From: an uncultured Paracoccus sp.
GTDB lineage: Bacteria > Pseudomonadota > Alphaproteobacteria > Rhodobacterales > Rhodobacteraceae
Assembly: GCF_947496875.1 (NCBI RefSeq)
Contig: NZ_CANMEH010000006.1
Span: 140,680 to 204,679 of the forward strand
DNA length: 64,000 nucleotides
Direction: 5' to 3'
In this document: positions 8,850 to 16,404 of the stretch, piece by piece
Layout of the letters: every line of letters begins with the position of its first letter
Position numbering within the stretch: the first letter of the stretch is position 1
Notes under the pieces: model-generated
What the model saw: only the letters and a program-made list of their open reading frames with translations
Databases searched by the model: none
Told to the model about the DNA's origin: nothing
Made by a program: the position numbers and the translations under genes

Positions 8850-9961
8850 GCCACCAGACCCCGCTTGTCCAGCTCGGCCCGCGCCTGTTCGACGCGGTCG
8901 ACCGCCGTCTGACTGGCCACCCAGTCGGCCAGTTCGGCAAGCCCAGCGCGGAAATCCGTCTGCGCGGCAAAGCCCAGCCGGTCGGCAGCCAGCGCGGTGT
9001 CGCAGAAGCAGTGCCGGATGTCGCCGATCCGGGCCTTGCCCACGATCTGCGGGTCCAGGTCGTTGCGCCCCATGGCCCGCCCCAGTTCGCGCGCGACTTC
9101 GGTCACCGACCGGTCATGACCCGACCCGATGTTGAACGTGCCGCCGGCTGCCTGCGGCAGCGACAGCGCCTCGGCGAAGGCCCGCGCCACGTCCGACACG
9201 TGGACGAAATCGCGGCGCTGCCCGCCATCCTCGAAGATCATGGGGGCCTGGCCGTTCAGATAGCGCGAGGCAAAGATCGCCAGCACCCCGGTATACGGGT
9301 TGGACAGCGCCTGTCCGGGTCCGAACACGTTGAACAACCGCAGGCAGACGCCTTCGATCCCGTAGGGCGCAGACATAATGTGCGTGGTGCGCTCCTGCAC
9401 GAACTTGTTGAGCGCATAGATCGAGGCCAGGTTCGGGCGCTTCCATTCGGGGGTCGCGACCGGCGTGAGGGGACGGCCCTGTGCGTCGGTGGGGTCCCAG
9501 TTCTTGAGCCCGTCGCGAATGCCGACCCGCTCGGCATCCTCGACCAGGTTGCCGTCGGCGTCCTTGTACAGCCCCTCGCCATAGATCGACATCGAGGATG
9601 CGGTGACCACCCGCCGCACCGGATTGTCGATCAGCTTCTCGAACAGGACCGCGGTGCCCACGTCGTTGGTCGAGGTATAGCGCTCGACCTCGTACATCGA
9701 TTGACCGACACCCACCTCGGCGGCCAGGTGGACGACGCTGTCGACGCCCTGCAGCGCGCGTGCCACCGCGTCGCCGTCGCGCACATCGGCGTGGATGAAC
9801 TCGGCCTCCGCATTCAGGCTGTCGGGCCGCGTCGTCGCATCGCCATGGACCTGCGGGATCAGCGCGTCCAGCACCCGGACCTTGTGTCCGCGCCGCAGCA
9901 GCTCGTCCGTAACAAAGCGACCGATGAAGCCGGCGCCCCCGGTAATCAGAACCTGTTCCAA
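8846..9961 (-). CDS. NAD-dependent NDP-sugar epimerase, dTDP-L-rhamnose 4-epimerase-like
   Basis: Extended SDR enzyme of 371 residues and first gene of the leftward operon. TGGAGFIG (residues 7-14) binds NAD. SSMSIYGEG and YALNKFVQE carry the Ser and Tyr-Lys catalytic residues. The insert around residues 130-170 and the FNVFGPGQALSNPYTGVLAIF block resemble the dTDP-L-rhamnose 4-epimerase / WbiB group. The only start consistent with the Rossmann strand is a TTG at 9961 (an in-frame stop lies 14 codons upstream), with GAGGGA just before it. A TTG start in the leading gene of a seven-gene operon is unusual and could limit expression. The exact sugar is inferred, not shown. Confidence 0.82.
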   Translation of the reverse strand: MEQVLITGGAGFIGRFVTDELLRRGHKVRVLDALIPQVHGDATTRPDSLNAEAEFIHADVRDGDAVARALQGVDSVVHLAAEVGVGQSMYEVERYTSTNDVGTAVLFEKLIDNPVRRVVTASSMSIYGEGLYKDADGNLVEDAERVGIRDGLKNWDPTDAQGRPLTPVATPEWKRPNLASIYALNKFVQERTTHIMSAPYGIEGVCLRLFNVFGPGQALSNPYTGVLAIFASRYLNGQAPMIFEDGGQRRDFVHVSDVARAFAEALSLPQAAGGTFNIGSGHDRSVTEVARELGRAMGRNDLDPQIVGKARIGDIRHCFCDTALAADRLGFAAQTDFRAGLAELADWVASQTAVDRVEQARAELDKRGLVA

Positions 9962-10100
9962 TCGTCCCTCGAAATATAGTTGCGCCGTCGGCAGTTGTCA
10001 CAGCAGTTCGGGTATGGTTTTAACCACTCATGTCCGCGCAGTTCCAGCCCCAGCTTCTTCTTCTTGATCTTTGCTGCGCAATCCGTGGCCGCAGGCGGGC
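9962..10100. promoter_or_regulatory. Divergent promoter region with a TGGTT-TT-AACCA palindrome
   Basis: This 139-bp gap separates the starts of the leftward and rightward sugar operons and is clearly A/T-richer than its surroundings. It contains a perfect inverted repeat TGGTT-TT-AACCA at 10016-10027. A candidate leftward promoter, GTGACA-N17-TATATT on the minus strand, ends about 11 bases before the TTG start, so a transcript from it would be almost leaderless. The palindrome is well placed for a regulator acting on both operons. Its binder is unknown. Confidence 0.4.
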
Positions 10101-10718
10101 ATGAGCCGACGGATCGGGCTGGTGCGGCACGGGGCGCATGACGAGCTGGGCCGGGTGCTGAGCGGACGGGCGACCGACGTGGCGCTGAACGCTGCCGGTC
10201 GGGACGAGGCCGCAGTCCTGGGACGCGCGCTGAGCAAGGGTTGCGGTCAGGATGCTGGCGCGATCGGGGCCATCCACGCCAGTCCGCAGCGGCGCACGCG
10301 CGAAACGGCCGGGATCCTCGGCGAGACACTTGGCGTGGTCCCGCAGGTCGATCCCGCGCTGGACGAGGTGGATTTCGGCCGCTGGGCGGGACAGGGCTTT
10401 GCCGCACTGGACAGCGATCCCGACTGGCAGGAATGGAACCGGCGGCGGGCATCCGCGCCCAGCCCCGGGGGCGAGACGATGCAGGCGGCGACGCTGCGCG
10501 CGGCGCGGCGCCTTGACACCCTCGCGGCAGAGGCGGGCGGCGGCGCCGCGCTGCTGTGCGTCAGCCATTGCGACATCATCCGCGGGGTGATCGCCCATTA
10601 CCTACGCCTGAGCCTCGATCACATCCTGCGGTTCTCGATCGATCCCGGTCGGGTGTCGTGGCTGGACGTCGATGGACAGGGCGGCGCCCAGGTTCTAAGC
10701 GTTAACGCCCGAAACTGA
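10101..10718 (+). CDS. Histidine phosphatase superfamily protein
   Basis: A 205-residue phosphatase of the phosphoglycerate mutase-like fold. The phospho-acceptor histidine is in LVRHGAHD (about residues 8-15), SPQRRTRETA supplies the phosphate-binding arginine, LDEVDFGRWAG carries the acid residue, and VSHCDIIRGV the second histidine. It is the first gene of the rightward operon. In this setting it might dephosphorylate the product of the inositol phosphate synthase four genes downstream, a sugar phosphate, or a nucleotide such as the alpha-ribazole phosphate used by CobC-type relatives. The ATG at 10101 is preferred to an upstream TTG because it starts just before the catalytic strand. Confidence 0.85.
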   Translation: MSRRIGLVRHGAHDELGRVLSGRATDVALNAAGRDEAAVLGRALSKGCGQDAGAIGAIHASPQRRTRETAGILGETLGVVPQVDPALDEVDFGRWAGQGFAALDSDPDWQEWNRRRASAPSPGGETMQAATLRAARRLDTLAAEAGGGAALLCVSHCDIIRGVIAHYLRLSLDHILRFSIDPGRVSWLDVDGQGGAQVLSVNARN

Positions 10719-10725
10719 CGGACCC

Positions 10726-11505
10726 ATGATGGCAGACACAGAAGTGCAGCAGGACGTCGCGCGGCTTGGCCCGTGGTTCCACAATCTGGACCTGAACGGG
10801 GTGCGGACCGCCCCGGACCATTTCCTGGGCGACTATCCCACCGACAAGTTCCGCCGCTTCGCCGACCTGCTGCCCGCCGACCTGACCGGCCGCAGCGTGC
10901 TGGACATCGGTTGCAACGCCGGGTTCTACAGCCTGGAAATGAAGCGGCGCGGGGCGGCGCGGGTGGTCGGCATCGACAGTGACGACCGCTATCTGGCCCA
11001 GGCGCGCTTTGCCGCGGACACGCTGGGCGTGACCGGGATCGAGTTCCGCAACCTGTCGATCTATGACGTCGCGGCACTGGGCGAACGCTTCGATCTGGTG
11101 ATCTTCATGGGCGTCCTCTACCACCTGCGCCATCCGCTGCTGGCGCTGGACCTGATCCGTGAACATGTGGCCGCCGACCTGATGCTGTTCCAGACGCTGA
11201 CCCGCGGCCCGGACAGCGTGGCCGAGGTGGCCCCCGACTACGACTTTGCCGACGACGCGCATTTCCAGGACCCGTCCTATCCCCGCATTGCATTCGTCGA
11301 GCGGGCCTGGGCCAGTGACTGGACGAACTGGTGGGTGCCCAATCGCGCCGGGGTCGAGGCGCTGCTGCGCGCCTCGGGCTTCGTGATCGAGGACGGACCG
11401 CGCGACGAGGTGTATCTGTGCCGCATCGGCCCCGTGCCCTATGCGCAACACGGCCCGGTGACGGTCTATCCCGCCCGGGCGCCGGAAGGAGACGCAGCCC
11501 GATGA
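10726..11505 (+). CDS. SAM-dependent methyltransferase, CmoB-like (TIGR04290 / Rta_06860-type)
   Basis: This 259-residue class I methyltransferase has the SAM motif VLDIGCNAGFYS (about 58-69), acidic post-I strand VVGIDSDD (about 80-87), and post-III FMGVLYHLRHPL. The N-terminal WFHNLDLNGVRTAPDHFLGD and the overall order resemble the tRNA-modifying CmoB family, but the protein is shorter and sits in a sugar operon. It best fits the TIGR04290 group, which I recall from glycosyltransferase-rich loci. The substrate is unknown; O-methylation of a sugar or cyclitol is the contextual guess. Its stop overlaps the next start as ATGA. A second ATG at 10729 is an equally good initiator. Confidence 0.82.
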   Translation: MMADTEVQQDVARLGPWFHNLDLNGVRTAPDHFLGDYPTDKFRRFADLLPADLTGRSVLDIGCNAGFYSLEMKRRGAARVVGIDSDDRYLAQARFAADTLGVTGIEFRNLSIYDVAALGERFDLVIFMGVLYHLRHPLLALDLIREHVAADLMLFQTLTRGPDSVAEVAPDYDFADDAHFQDPSYPRIAFVERAWASDWTNWWVPNRAGVEALLRASGFVIEDGPRDEVYLCRIGPVPYAQHGPVTVYPARAPEGDAAR

Positions 11506-12434
11506 TCGAAGCCGCGATGATCTGGAACGAACCGAACAACAAGTCGCACTGGGACCCCGAGCTGGACCCCGACTGGTCCCGCTATGGCGAATGCGTGACC
11601 CTTGCGGGGCAGGCGATCCGGCGGGTCAATCCGGCGATCACCCGGGTTCTGGGCGGCATGTCGCCCATCGATCCGCTGTGGGTGCAGCGGATGGAGGCGC
11701 ATGGCGCGCTGGACCATGTCGACGCGGTCGCCGTGCACGGCTTTCCGCTGGACTGGAACCTGTGGCCGATCCACGACTGGCCGGCCAAGCTGGACGAGAT
11801 CGCGGCGGTCACCGACAAGCCCGTCTGGGTGACGGAGGTCGGCGTCGGCAGCTTTGGCGCCGAAGAGGTGCAGGTGTTCGGCGTCGAACGGACGGCGGCG
11901 CTGCTGATCGGGCGGGCGCCGCGGATCTTCTGGTATTCGCTGTTCGATCTGCCGCAGGAATGGGGCGCCACCACGCGCCACCGCGAGGCCGAGGGGTCGT
12001 CCTATTACCGGCATTTCTACATGGGCCTGATCCGCGCCGACGGCACCCCGAAACCGGGTCTGGACGCCTATGCCCCGCATGCGGACCGGATGGGGCTGAT
12101 GCAGTGGTTCCACTATCAGGACCCGCGGCTGGACGATGCCGTGGCTTGGATGAAGCGGCTTGGCGTGCGCCACCTGCGCACCGGGCTCTCCTGGGCCGAC
12201 AGCTTTCGCCCCGATGCGCTGGGCTGGTTCGACCGGCAGATGGAGGCGCTGGCCGATTTCGACACCACCGTCACTTTCTGCTTTACCCCCGAACATCTGG
12301 GCCCGGGGGCGCATCACACCAGCCCGCCCCACGATCCGCAGCAATTCGCCGATTTCTGCGCCGCGATGATCGACCGCTATGCGGCGGCCGGATCGTCTCC
12401 CGCCCCATCCGCGCCCCAGCCCGCCCTGACCTGA
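11502..12434 (+). CDS. Clan GH-A glycoside hydrolase-like protein, probable circular permutation
   Basis: A 310-residue protein with hallmarks of retaining (beta/alpha)8 hydrolases (GH39/GH5-like xylosidases). The acid/base glutamate is Glu10 in WNEPNN (8-13) and the nucleophile candidate is Glu112 in VWVTEVG. FWYSLFDLP at about 145 looks like strand 8. The order is odd: WNEP, normally on strand 4 near residue 150, is at the extreme N-terminus. The C-terminal third (VRHLRTGLSW at about 222-231, TVTFCFTPEHLG at about 257-268) looks like strands 1-3 of the same fold. There is no signal peptide, so it acts in the cytoplasm unless exported with a partner. It is translationally coupled to the methyltransferase. 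Activity is unproven. Confidence 0.72.
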   Translation: MIEAAMIWNEPNNKSHWDPELDPDWSRYGECVTLAGQAIRRVNPAITRVLGGMSPIDPLWVQRMEAHGALDHVDAVAVHGFPLDWNLWPIHDWPAKLDEIAAVTDKPVWVTEVGVGSFGAEEVQVFGVERTAALLIGRAPRIFWYSLFDLPQEWGATTRHREAEGSSYYRHFYMGLIRADGTPKPGLDAYAPHADRMGLMQWFHYQDPRLDDAVAWMKRLGVRHLRTGLSWADSFRPDALGWFDRQMEALADFDTTVTFCFTPEHLGPGAHHTSPPHDPQQFADFCAAMIDRYAAAGSSPAPSAPQPALT

Positions 12435-12449
12435 CCTGAAGGCCATTCG

Positions 12450-13601
12450 ATGACCGACCAGCGTTCCACCATCAACGTCGCCATCATCGGGGTGGGCAAC
12501 TGCGCCAGTTCGCTGGTGCAGGGGCTGGCGCATTACAGCGGCCGCAACGACGCCGCCGGGCTGATGCACCACACGCTCGGCGGCTATCGCCCCGACGACA
12601 TCCGGATCGTGGCCGCCTGGGACATCGACGCCCGCAAGGTGGGCAGCGATGTGGCCCGGGCGATCTTCGCCCCGCCGAACTGCACCACCGTCTTTGCGCC
12701 CGACGTGCCGGACACCGGCGCCGTCGTGCGGATGGGCCGGGTGCTGGACGGGGTCGCCGACCACATGGCCGACCAGCCGGCCGAGCGGACCTTTGTCACC
12801 TCGGACGCCGCCGAGCCGACGCGCGCCGACGTGGTCGCGGCGCTGCGCGAGGCGCGGGTGGACGTGCTGGTGAACTACCTGCCGGTCGGCAGCCAGAAAG
12901 CGACCGAGTTCTACGCCGAATGCGCGCTGGAGGCCGGCGTCGCCTTCGTGAACAACATCCCGGTGTTCATCGCGTCGGACCCGGTCTGGGCCAAGCGGTT
13001 CAGCAAGGCGGGCGTGCCGATCATCGGCGACGACATCAAGGCCCAGATGGGCGCGACCATCGTTCACCGCGTCCTGACCGACCTGTTCCACAAGCGCGGC
13101 GTCAAGCTGTGCCGCACCTATCAGCTGAACACCGGCGGCAACACGGATTTCCTGAACATGGCCAACCGGCGCCGGCTGGAAAGCAAGAAGATCTCCAAGA
13201 CCGAGGCGGTCCAGTCGGTCGCGGCCGAGCGCCTGGCCGACGAGAACATCCATATCGGCCCGTCCGACTATGTCGCTTGGCAGAACGACAACAAGGTCTG
13301 CTTCCTGCGGATGGAGGGCGAACTGTTCGGCGGGGTTCCGATGAACCTCGAACTGCGCCTGTCGGTCGAGGACAGCCCGAATTCCGCCGGCGTGGCCATC
13401 GACATGATCCGTTGCGCCGCAATCGCCCGGGATCGGGGCCTTGCCGGGCCGGTGCTGGCGCCCTCGGCCTATTTCTGCAAGCACCCGCCGCGGCAGATGA
13501 CCGACGATGCAGCCCACGACGCGGTCGAGGCGTTCATCGCCAAGGCGCCCGCGGCGTCCGGGGCGCTGCTGGAACCGGCGGATGCCGTGACCGGATCGTG
13601 A
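12450..13601 (+). CDS. ino1: myo-Inositol-1-phosphate synthase
   Basis: This 383-residue enzyme converts glucose 6-phosphate to 1L-myo-inositol 1-phosphate with internal NAD recycling. The N-terminal INVAIIGVGNCASSLVQGL (about 8-26) is the NAD-binding segment, NYLPVGSQKATEFYAE (about 142-157) and NNIPVFIAS follow, and the catalytic core holds IIGDDIKAQMGATIVHR and LNTGGNTDFLNM. Length and sequence style match the shorter bacterial/actinobacterial form, not the roughly 530-residue eukaryotic one. It is 15 bp downstream of the hydrolase gene, with AAGG eight bases before the ATG. Together with the dehydrogenases downstream it suggests that an inositol derivative is built by this operon. Confidence 0.93.
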   Translation: MTDQRSTINVAIIGVGNCASSLVQGLAHYSGRNDAAGLMHHTLGGYRPDDIRIVAAWDIDARKVGSDVARAIFAPPNCTTVFAPDVPDTGAVVRMGRVLDGVADHMADQPAERTFVTSDAAEPTRADVVAALREARVDVLVNYLPVGSQKATEFYAECALEAGVAFVNNIPVFIASDPVWAKRFSKAGVPIIGDDIKAQMGATIVHRVLTDLFHKRGVKLCRTYQLNTGGNTDFLNMANRRRLESKKISKTEAVQSVAAERLADENIHIGPSDYVAWQNDNKVCFLRMEGELFGGVPMNLELRLSVEDSPNSAGVAIDMIRCAAIARDRGLAGPVLAPSAYFCKHPPRQMTDDAAHDAVEAFIAKAPAASGALLEPADAVTGS

Positions 13602-13626
13602 CCGGTCCAGCCAGGGGAACATGATC

Positions 13627-14592
13627 ATGAGCCAGACCATGCAGGCCGCGGTGCTGCGCGGCCCGGAGCAGATCGAGATGACGACGGTGCCGGTGCCGCA
13701 GCCCGGTCCGGGCGAGGTGCTGATCCGCCTGGAAGGCTGCGGAATCTGCGCCTCGAACGTGGAGCCGTGGCAGGGCCAGCCCTGGTCCACCTGGCCGGGC
13801 GCCCCGGGGGGGATGGGGCACGAGGCCTGGGGGCGAATCGCTGCGGTGGGGGATCGCGTGACCGGGCTGTCCGTGGGCGACCGGGTCACCGCGCTGACCG
13901 AGCGGTCCTACGCCGAATATGATCTCGCCCCGGCCGATCAGGTCGTCCCGCTGCCGGAGGCGCTGGCCGGCCAGCCGGTGCCGGGCGAGCCGGTGGCCTG
14001 CGCGATGAACATCTTCGCCCGTTCCGATATCCACCCGGGCCAGACCGTCGCGATCATCGGCATCGGCTTTCTGGGGGCGATCCTGACCCGGCTGGCCAGC
14101 GACGCCGGCGCGCGTGTGGTGGCGATCTCTCGGCGGCGCAGCTCGCTTGACCTCGCCCGATCGCTGGGCGCGGCCGAGGTCATCGTCATGGATGACCACG
14201 CGCGCATCATCGAGACGGTCAGTGCGCTCACCGGGGGCCGGATGGCCGAACGGGTAATCGAGTGCGTGGGCCGGCAGTGGCCGCTGGACCTGGCCGGCGA
14301 GCTGGTCGCCGAGGGCGGCCGGCTGGTCATCGCCGGCTATCACCAGGACGGCCCGCGCCAAGTCAACATGCAGATGTGGAACTGGAAGGGGATCGACATC
14401 GTCAGTGCCCATGAACGCGATCTGCAGGTCCGGATGGCGGGTCTTCGCGCGGCGGTGGATGCGATCGCCACCGGAAAACTGGACCTCGCGCCGCTGCTGA
14501 CCGGAAGCTATCCGCTGGACCGGCTGGGCGACGCGCTGGCCGCGACCCGCGACAAGCCGGGCGGCTTCGTCAAGGCTTGGATCGCGCTGTGA
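13627..14592 (+). CDS. Zinc-type medium-chain dehydrogenase/reductase
   Basis: A 321-residue MDR enzyme. The GroES-like domain carries the catalytic zinc ligand Cys41 in GCGICAS and His65-Glu66 in GHEAWG. The Rossmann domain opens with VAIIGIGFLGAI (about residues 140-151). The four-cysteine structural zinc lobe of classical alcohol dehydrogenases is absent, and the protein is correspondingly short. The start at 13627 is preferred to the ATG at 13621 because the AGGGGA Shine-Dalgarno sequence is 8 bases from it and only 2 from the other. The stop overlaps the next GTG start. With Ino1 and a Gfo/Idh protein it probably oxidises or epimerises a cyclitol or sugar; the substrate is not visible from sequence. 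Confidence 0.85.
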   Translation: MSQTMQAAVLRGPEQIEMTTVPVPQPGPGEVLIRLEGCGICASNVEPWQGQPWSTWPGAPGGMGHEAWGRIAAVGDRVTGLSVGDRVTALTERSYAEYDLAPADQVVPLPEALAGQPVPGEPVACAMNIFARSDIHPGQTVAIIGIGFLGAILTRLASDAGARVVAISRRRSSLDLARSLGAAEVIVMDDHARIIETVSALTGGRMAERVIECVGRQWPLDLAGELVAEGGRLVIAGYHQDGPRQVNMQMWNWKGIDIVSAHERDLQVRMAGLRAAVDAIATGKLDLAPLLTGSYPLDRLGDALAATRDKPGGFVKAWIAL

Positions 14593-15587
14593 CGCGCCCG
14601 TTAAGGCCCCGCCTGGGGTTCCTGGGTACGGGATGGATCGGGCGGCACCGGATGGCCGCGATGGCCGGCACGGACCTGGCCGACATCGTTGCGGTGGCCG
14701 AGCCGGATGATGCCGCGGCGGCCGAGGCGCTGCAGCTTGCCCCCGCCGCGCGGCGGGTCGACGGTCTGGACGCGCTGCTGGACGCGGGTGTCGACGGGGT
14801 GGTGATCGCCACCCCCAGCGCCGCCCATGCCGCGCAGTCGACGGCCGCGCTGAGCGCCGGCAAGGCGGTGTTCTGCCAGAAGCCGCTGGGCCGGAGTGCC
14901 GCCGAGGTCGCGGCCGTGGTGGAGGCGGCGGCCTGCGCCGATCGCCTGCTGGGGGTCGATCTGTCCTATCGCCACACGGCCGGGATGACGGCCATTCGCG
15001 ACCTGCTGGCGCAGGGGGCGCTGGGGCACGTCTTCGGCGTCGATCTGCTGTTTCACAATGCCTGGGGGCCGGACAAGCCGTGGTTCTACGACCCGGCGCT
15101 GTCTGGGGGCGGCTGCGTCGCCGATCTGGGCGTGCACATGGTCGACATGGCCCTGTGGGCCCTGGACTGGCCAGAGGTCACCGGCGTGCAGAGCCGGCTG
15201 TTCGCCAAGGGCGCCCCCCTGGCCGATCCCGACCGGCAGGTCGAGGATTATGCCGTCGCGACCCTCGACCTGGCCGGCGGCACCGTCGTGCGGCTGGGCT
15301 GTTCCTGGGGCCTACAGGCCGGCCGGCCGGCGGTCATCGGGGCCGAGTTCTTCGGCGCCGAGGGCGGTGCCAGCCTGCGCAATGTCGACGGATCGTTCTA
15401 CGACCTGATTGCCGCCCGTCATCACCACACGCAGGAAGAACCGCTGTCGTCCCTGCCCGACGAGTGGGGCGGCCGTGCGGCGGTGGACTGGCTGGCACGC
15501 CTGGCGCAGGGGGCGGGCCATGATCCCCGATCCGATCGGCTGGTGACGGTCGCGCGGGTTCTGGACGCCATCTACGGGCGCGCGTGA
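14589..15587 (+). CDS. Gfo/Idh/MocA family oxidoreductase
   Basis: A 332-residue NAD(P)-dependent oxidoreductase. The N-terminal Rossmann segment LGFLGTGWIGRHRM (about 8-21) is followed by the family motif CQKPLG (about 97-102), which replaces the usual EKP with QKP and keeps the catalytic lysine. GGGCVADLGVHMVDM (about 175-189) supplies the conserved D-x3-H pair. Relatives include inositol 2-dehydrogenase and glucose-fructose oxidoreductase. The GTG at 14589 overlaps the upstream TGA as GTGA, so it is coupled to the MDR gene. As last gene of the operon it may complete a cyclitol or uronate oxidation begun by its neighbour. Substrate unknown. Confidence 0.87.
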   Translation: MTRPLRPRLGFLGTGWIGRHRMAAMAGTDLADIVAVAEPDDAAAAEALQLAPAARRVDGLDALLDAGVDGVVIATPSAAHAAQSTAALSAGKAVFCQKPLGRSAAEVAAVVEAAACADRLLGVDLSYRHTAGMTAIRDLLAQGALGHVFGVDLLFHNAWGPDKPWFYDPALSGGGCVADLGVHMVDMALWALDWPEVTGVQSRLFAKGAPLADPDRQVEDYAVATLDLAGGTVVRLGCSWGLQAGRPAVIGAEFFGAEGGASLRNVDGSFYDLIAARHHHTQEEPLSSLPDEWGGRAAVDWLARLAQGAGHDPRSDRLVTVARVLDAIYGRA

Positions 15588-15612
15588 CTGTCAGGGATGC
15601 GGAGAAGGAACA

Positions 15613-15638
15613 GCGGCCGCCACGAGGATGGCGGCCGC
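15613..15638. terminator. Strong hairpin at the end of the inositol operon
   Basis: GCGGCCGCC (15613-15621) pairs perfectly with GGCGGCCGC (15630-15638) around an 8-base loop. It lies between the stop of the Gfo/Idh gene (15587) and the stop of the convergent DUF892 gene (15676), where a bidirectional terminator is expected. It lacks a T-run. Confidence 0.55.
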
Positions 15639-15675
15639 GACCTTGCGAGCTTGTCGCCGAGCGGCGGATGCCGGG

Positions 15676-16176
15676 TCAGCTTGCCTGCCGGTTCAGGCGG
15701 GCTTCGGCCACCTTCGTCAGCTTCTGGTCCGCGGCGTACTCCTCGTCCAGGTTCTGCTTCAGAAGCGCGGCGGCATCGTTGCGACCCAGCTCCTGTGACC
15801 ACGCGATCAGCGTGCCGTAGCGGCTGATCTCGTAATGCTCGACCGCTTGGGCCGACGCGGCCAGAGCGGCATCCAGAGCCGACTTGTCGTCGATGTCGCC
15901 CGCGATCGAGTTCGCTTCCTCGATCAGGCCGTCGATCGCCGGGCAGTCGGTGCCCTTGGGGCTGAGCCCCAGCATGCCGAACACCTGGTCCAGACGGCTG
16001 ATGTGGTTCTCGCTCTCGACACGGTGCTGCTCGAACCCCTGCCGCAGCGTCGGGTCGGTCGCCATCGTGCTCATCTTGGTCAGCGCGGTGACGATCTGGT
16101 TTTCTGCGTAGTAGATGTCCTGCAACGTGTGCACGTACAGGTCTTCAAGCGTGCTCATGTTCTGGAAAAGGGCCAT
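15676..16176 (-). CDS. DUF892 ferritin-like protein (YciE/YciF family)
   Basis: A 166-residue all-helical protein of the YciE/YciF (DUF892) family. The signature first helix STLEDLYVHTLQDIYYAENQI (residues 8-28) contains the Glu, Tyr and Glu residues of the di-iron site. HRVESENHISRLDQVF and VEHYEISRYGTLIAW supply the later E-x-x-H and E-x-x-x ligands. Family members are induced by osmotic, general or oxidative stress, but their reaction is unsettled. It stands alone, convergent with the inositol operon and divergent from the pyruvyltransferase gene. A second, clearly different DUF892 gene is at 53236-53736. Confidence 0.92.
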   Translation of the reverse strand: MALFQNMSTLEDLYVHTLQDIYYAENQIVTALTKMSTMATDPTLRQGFEQHRVESENHISRLDQVFGMLGLSPKGTDCPAIDGLIEEANSIAGDIDDKSALDAALAASAQAVEHYEISRYGTLIAWSQELGRNDAAALLKQNLDEEYAADQKLTKVAEARLNRQAS

Positions 16177-16404
16177 GGTCTGTCTCCTGCATGGATGGCC
16201 GTCCTGCCGGCTGTGGGCAGTCGCGGCCGTGACCGGTTAGCCCGGCCCAACCGGTCTCGGACCGGGGAGGTTGCGCGGTTTGACAAATATTGACTGCATC
16301 CCCGGCTCGCCTCTTGGCACTGGACCTCCGGCTCGCCGGCTGGTTCAAGCGTCGCGGCCGGATCGAAGGATCGGGCGGCCCGACTGACAGACGAAGGATG
16401 TTTC

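Noticed and set aside
10020..10100. Small minus-strand peptide with a run of lysines opposite the histidine phosphatase leader
   Set aside because: It is only a continuation of a long shadow frame through AT-rich intergenic DNA, with no start codon or ribosome-binding site of its own.
11466..13889. Very long open frame on the minus strand opposite the hydrolase, Ino1 and MDR genes
   Set aside because: High-GC DNA gives long antisense frames. Composition is Arg/His/Gly/Pro-rich without family motifs, and it overlaps three well-supported genes on the other strand.
16280..16310. TTGACA element between the DUF892 and pyruvyltransferase genes
   Set aside because: A good -35 (16280-16285) has no -10 sequence at 16-18 bases on either strand.
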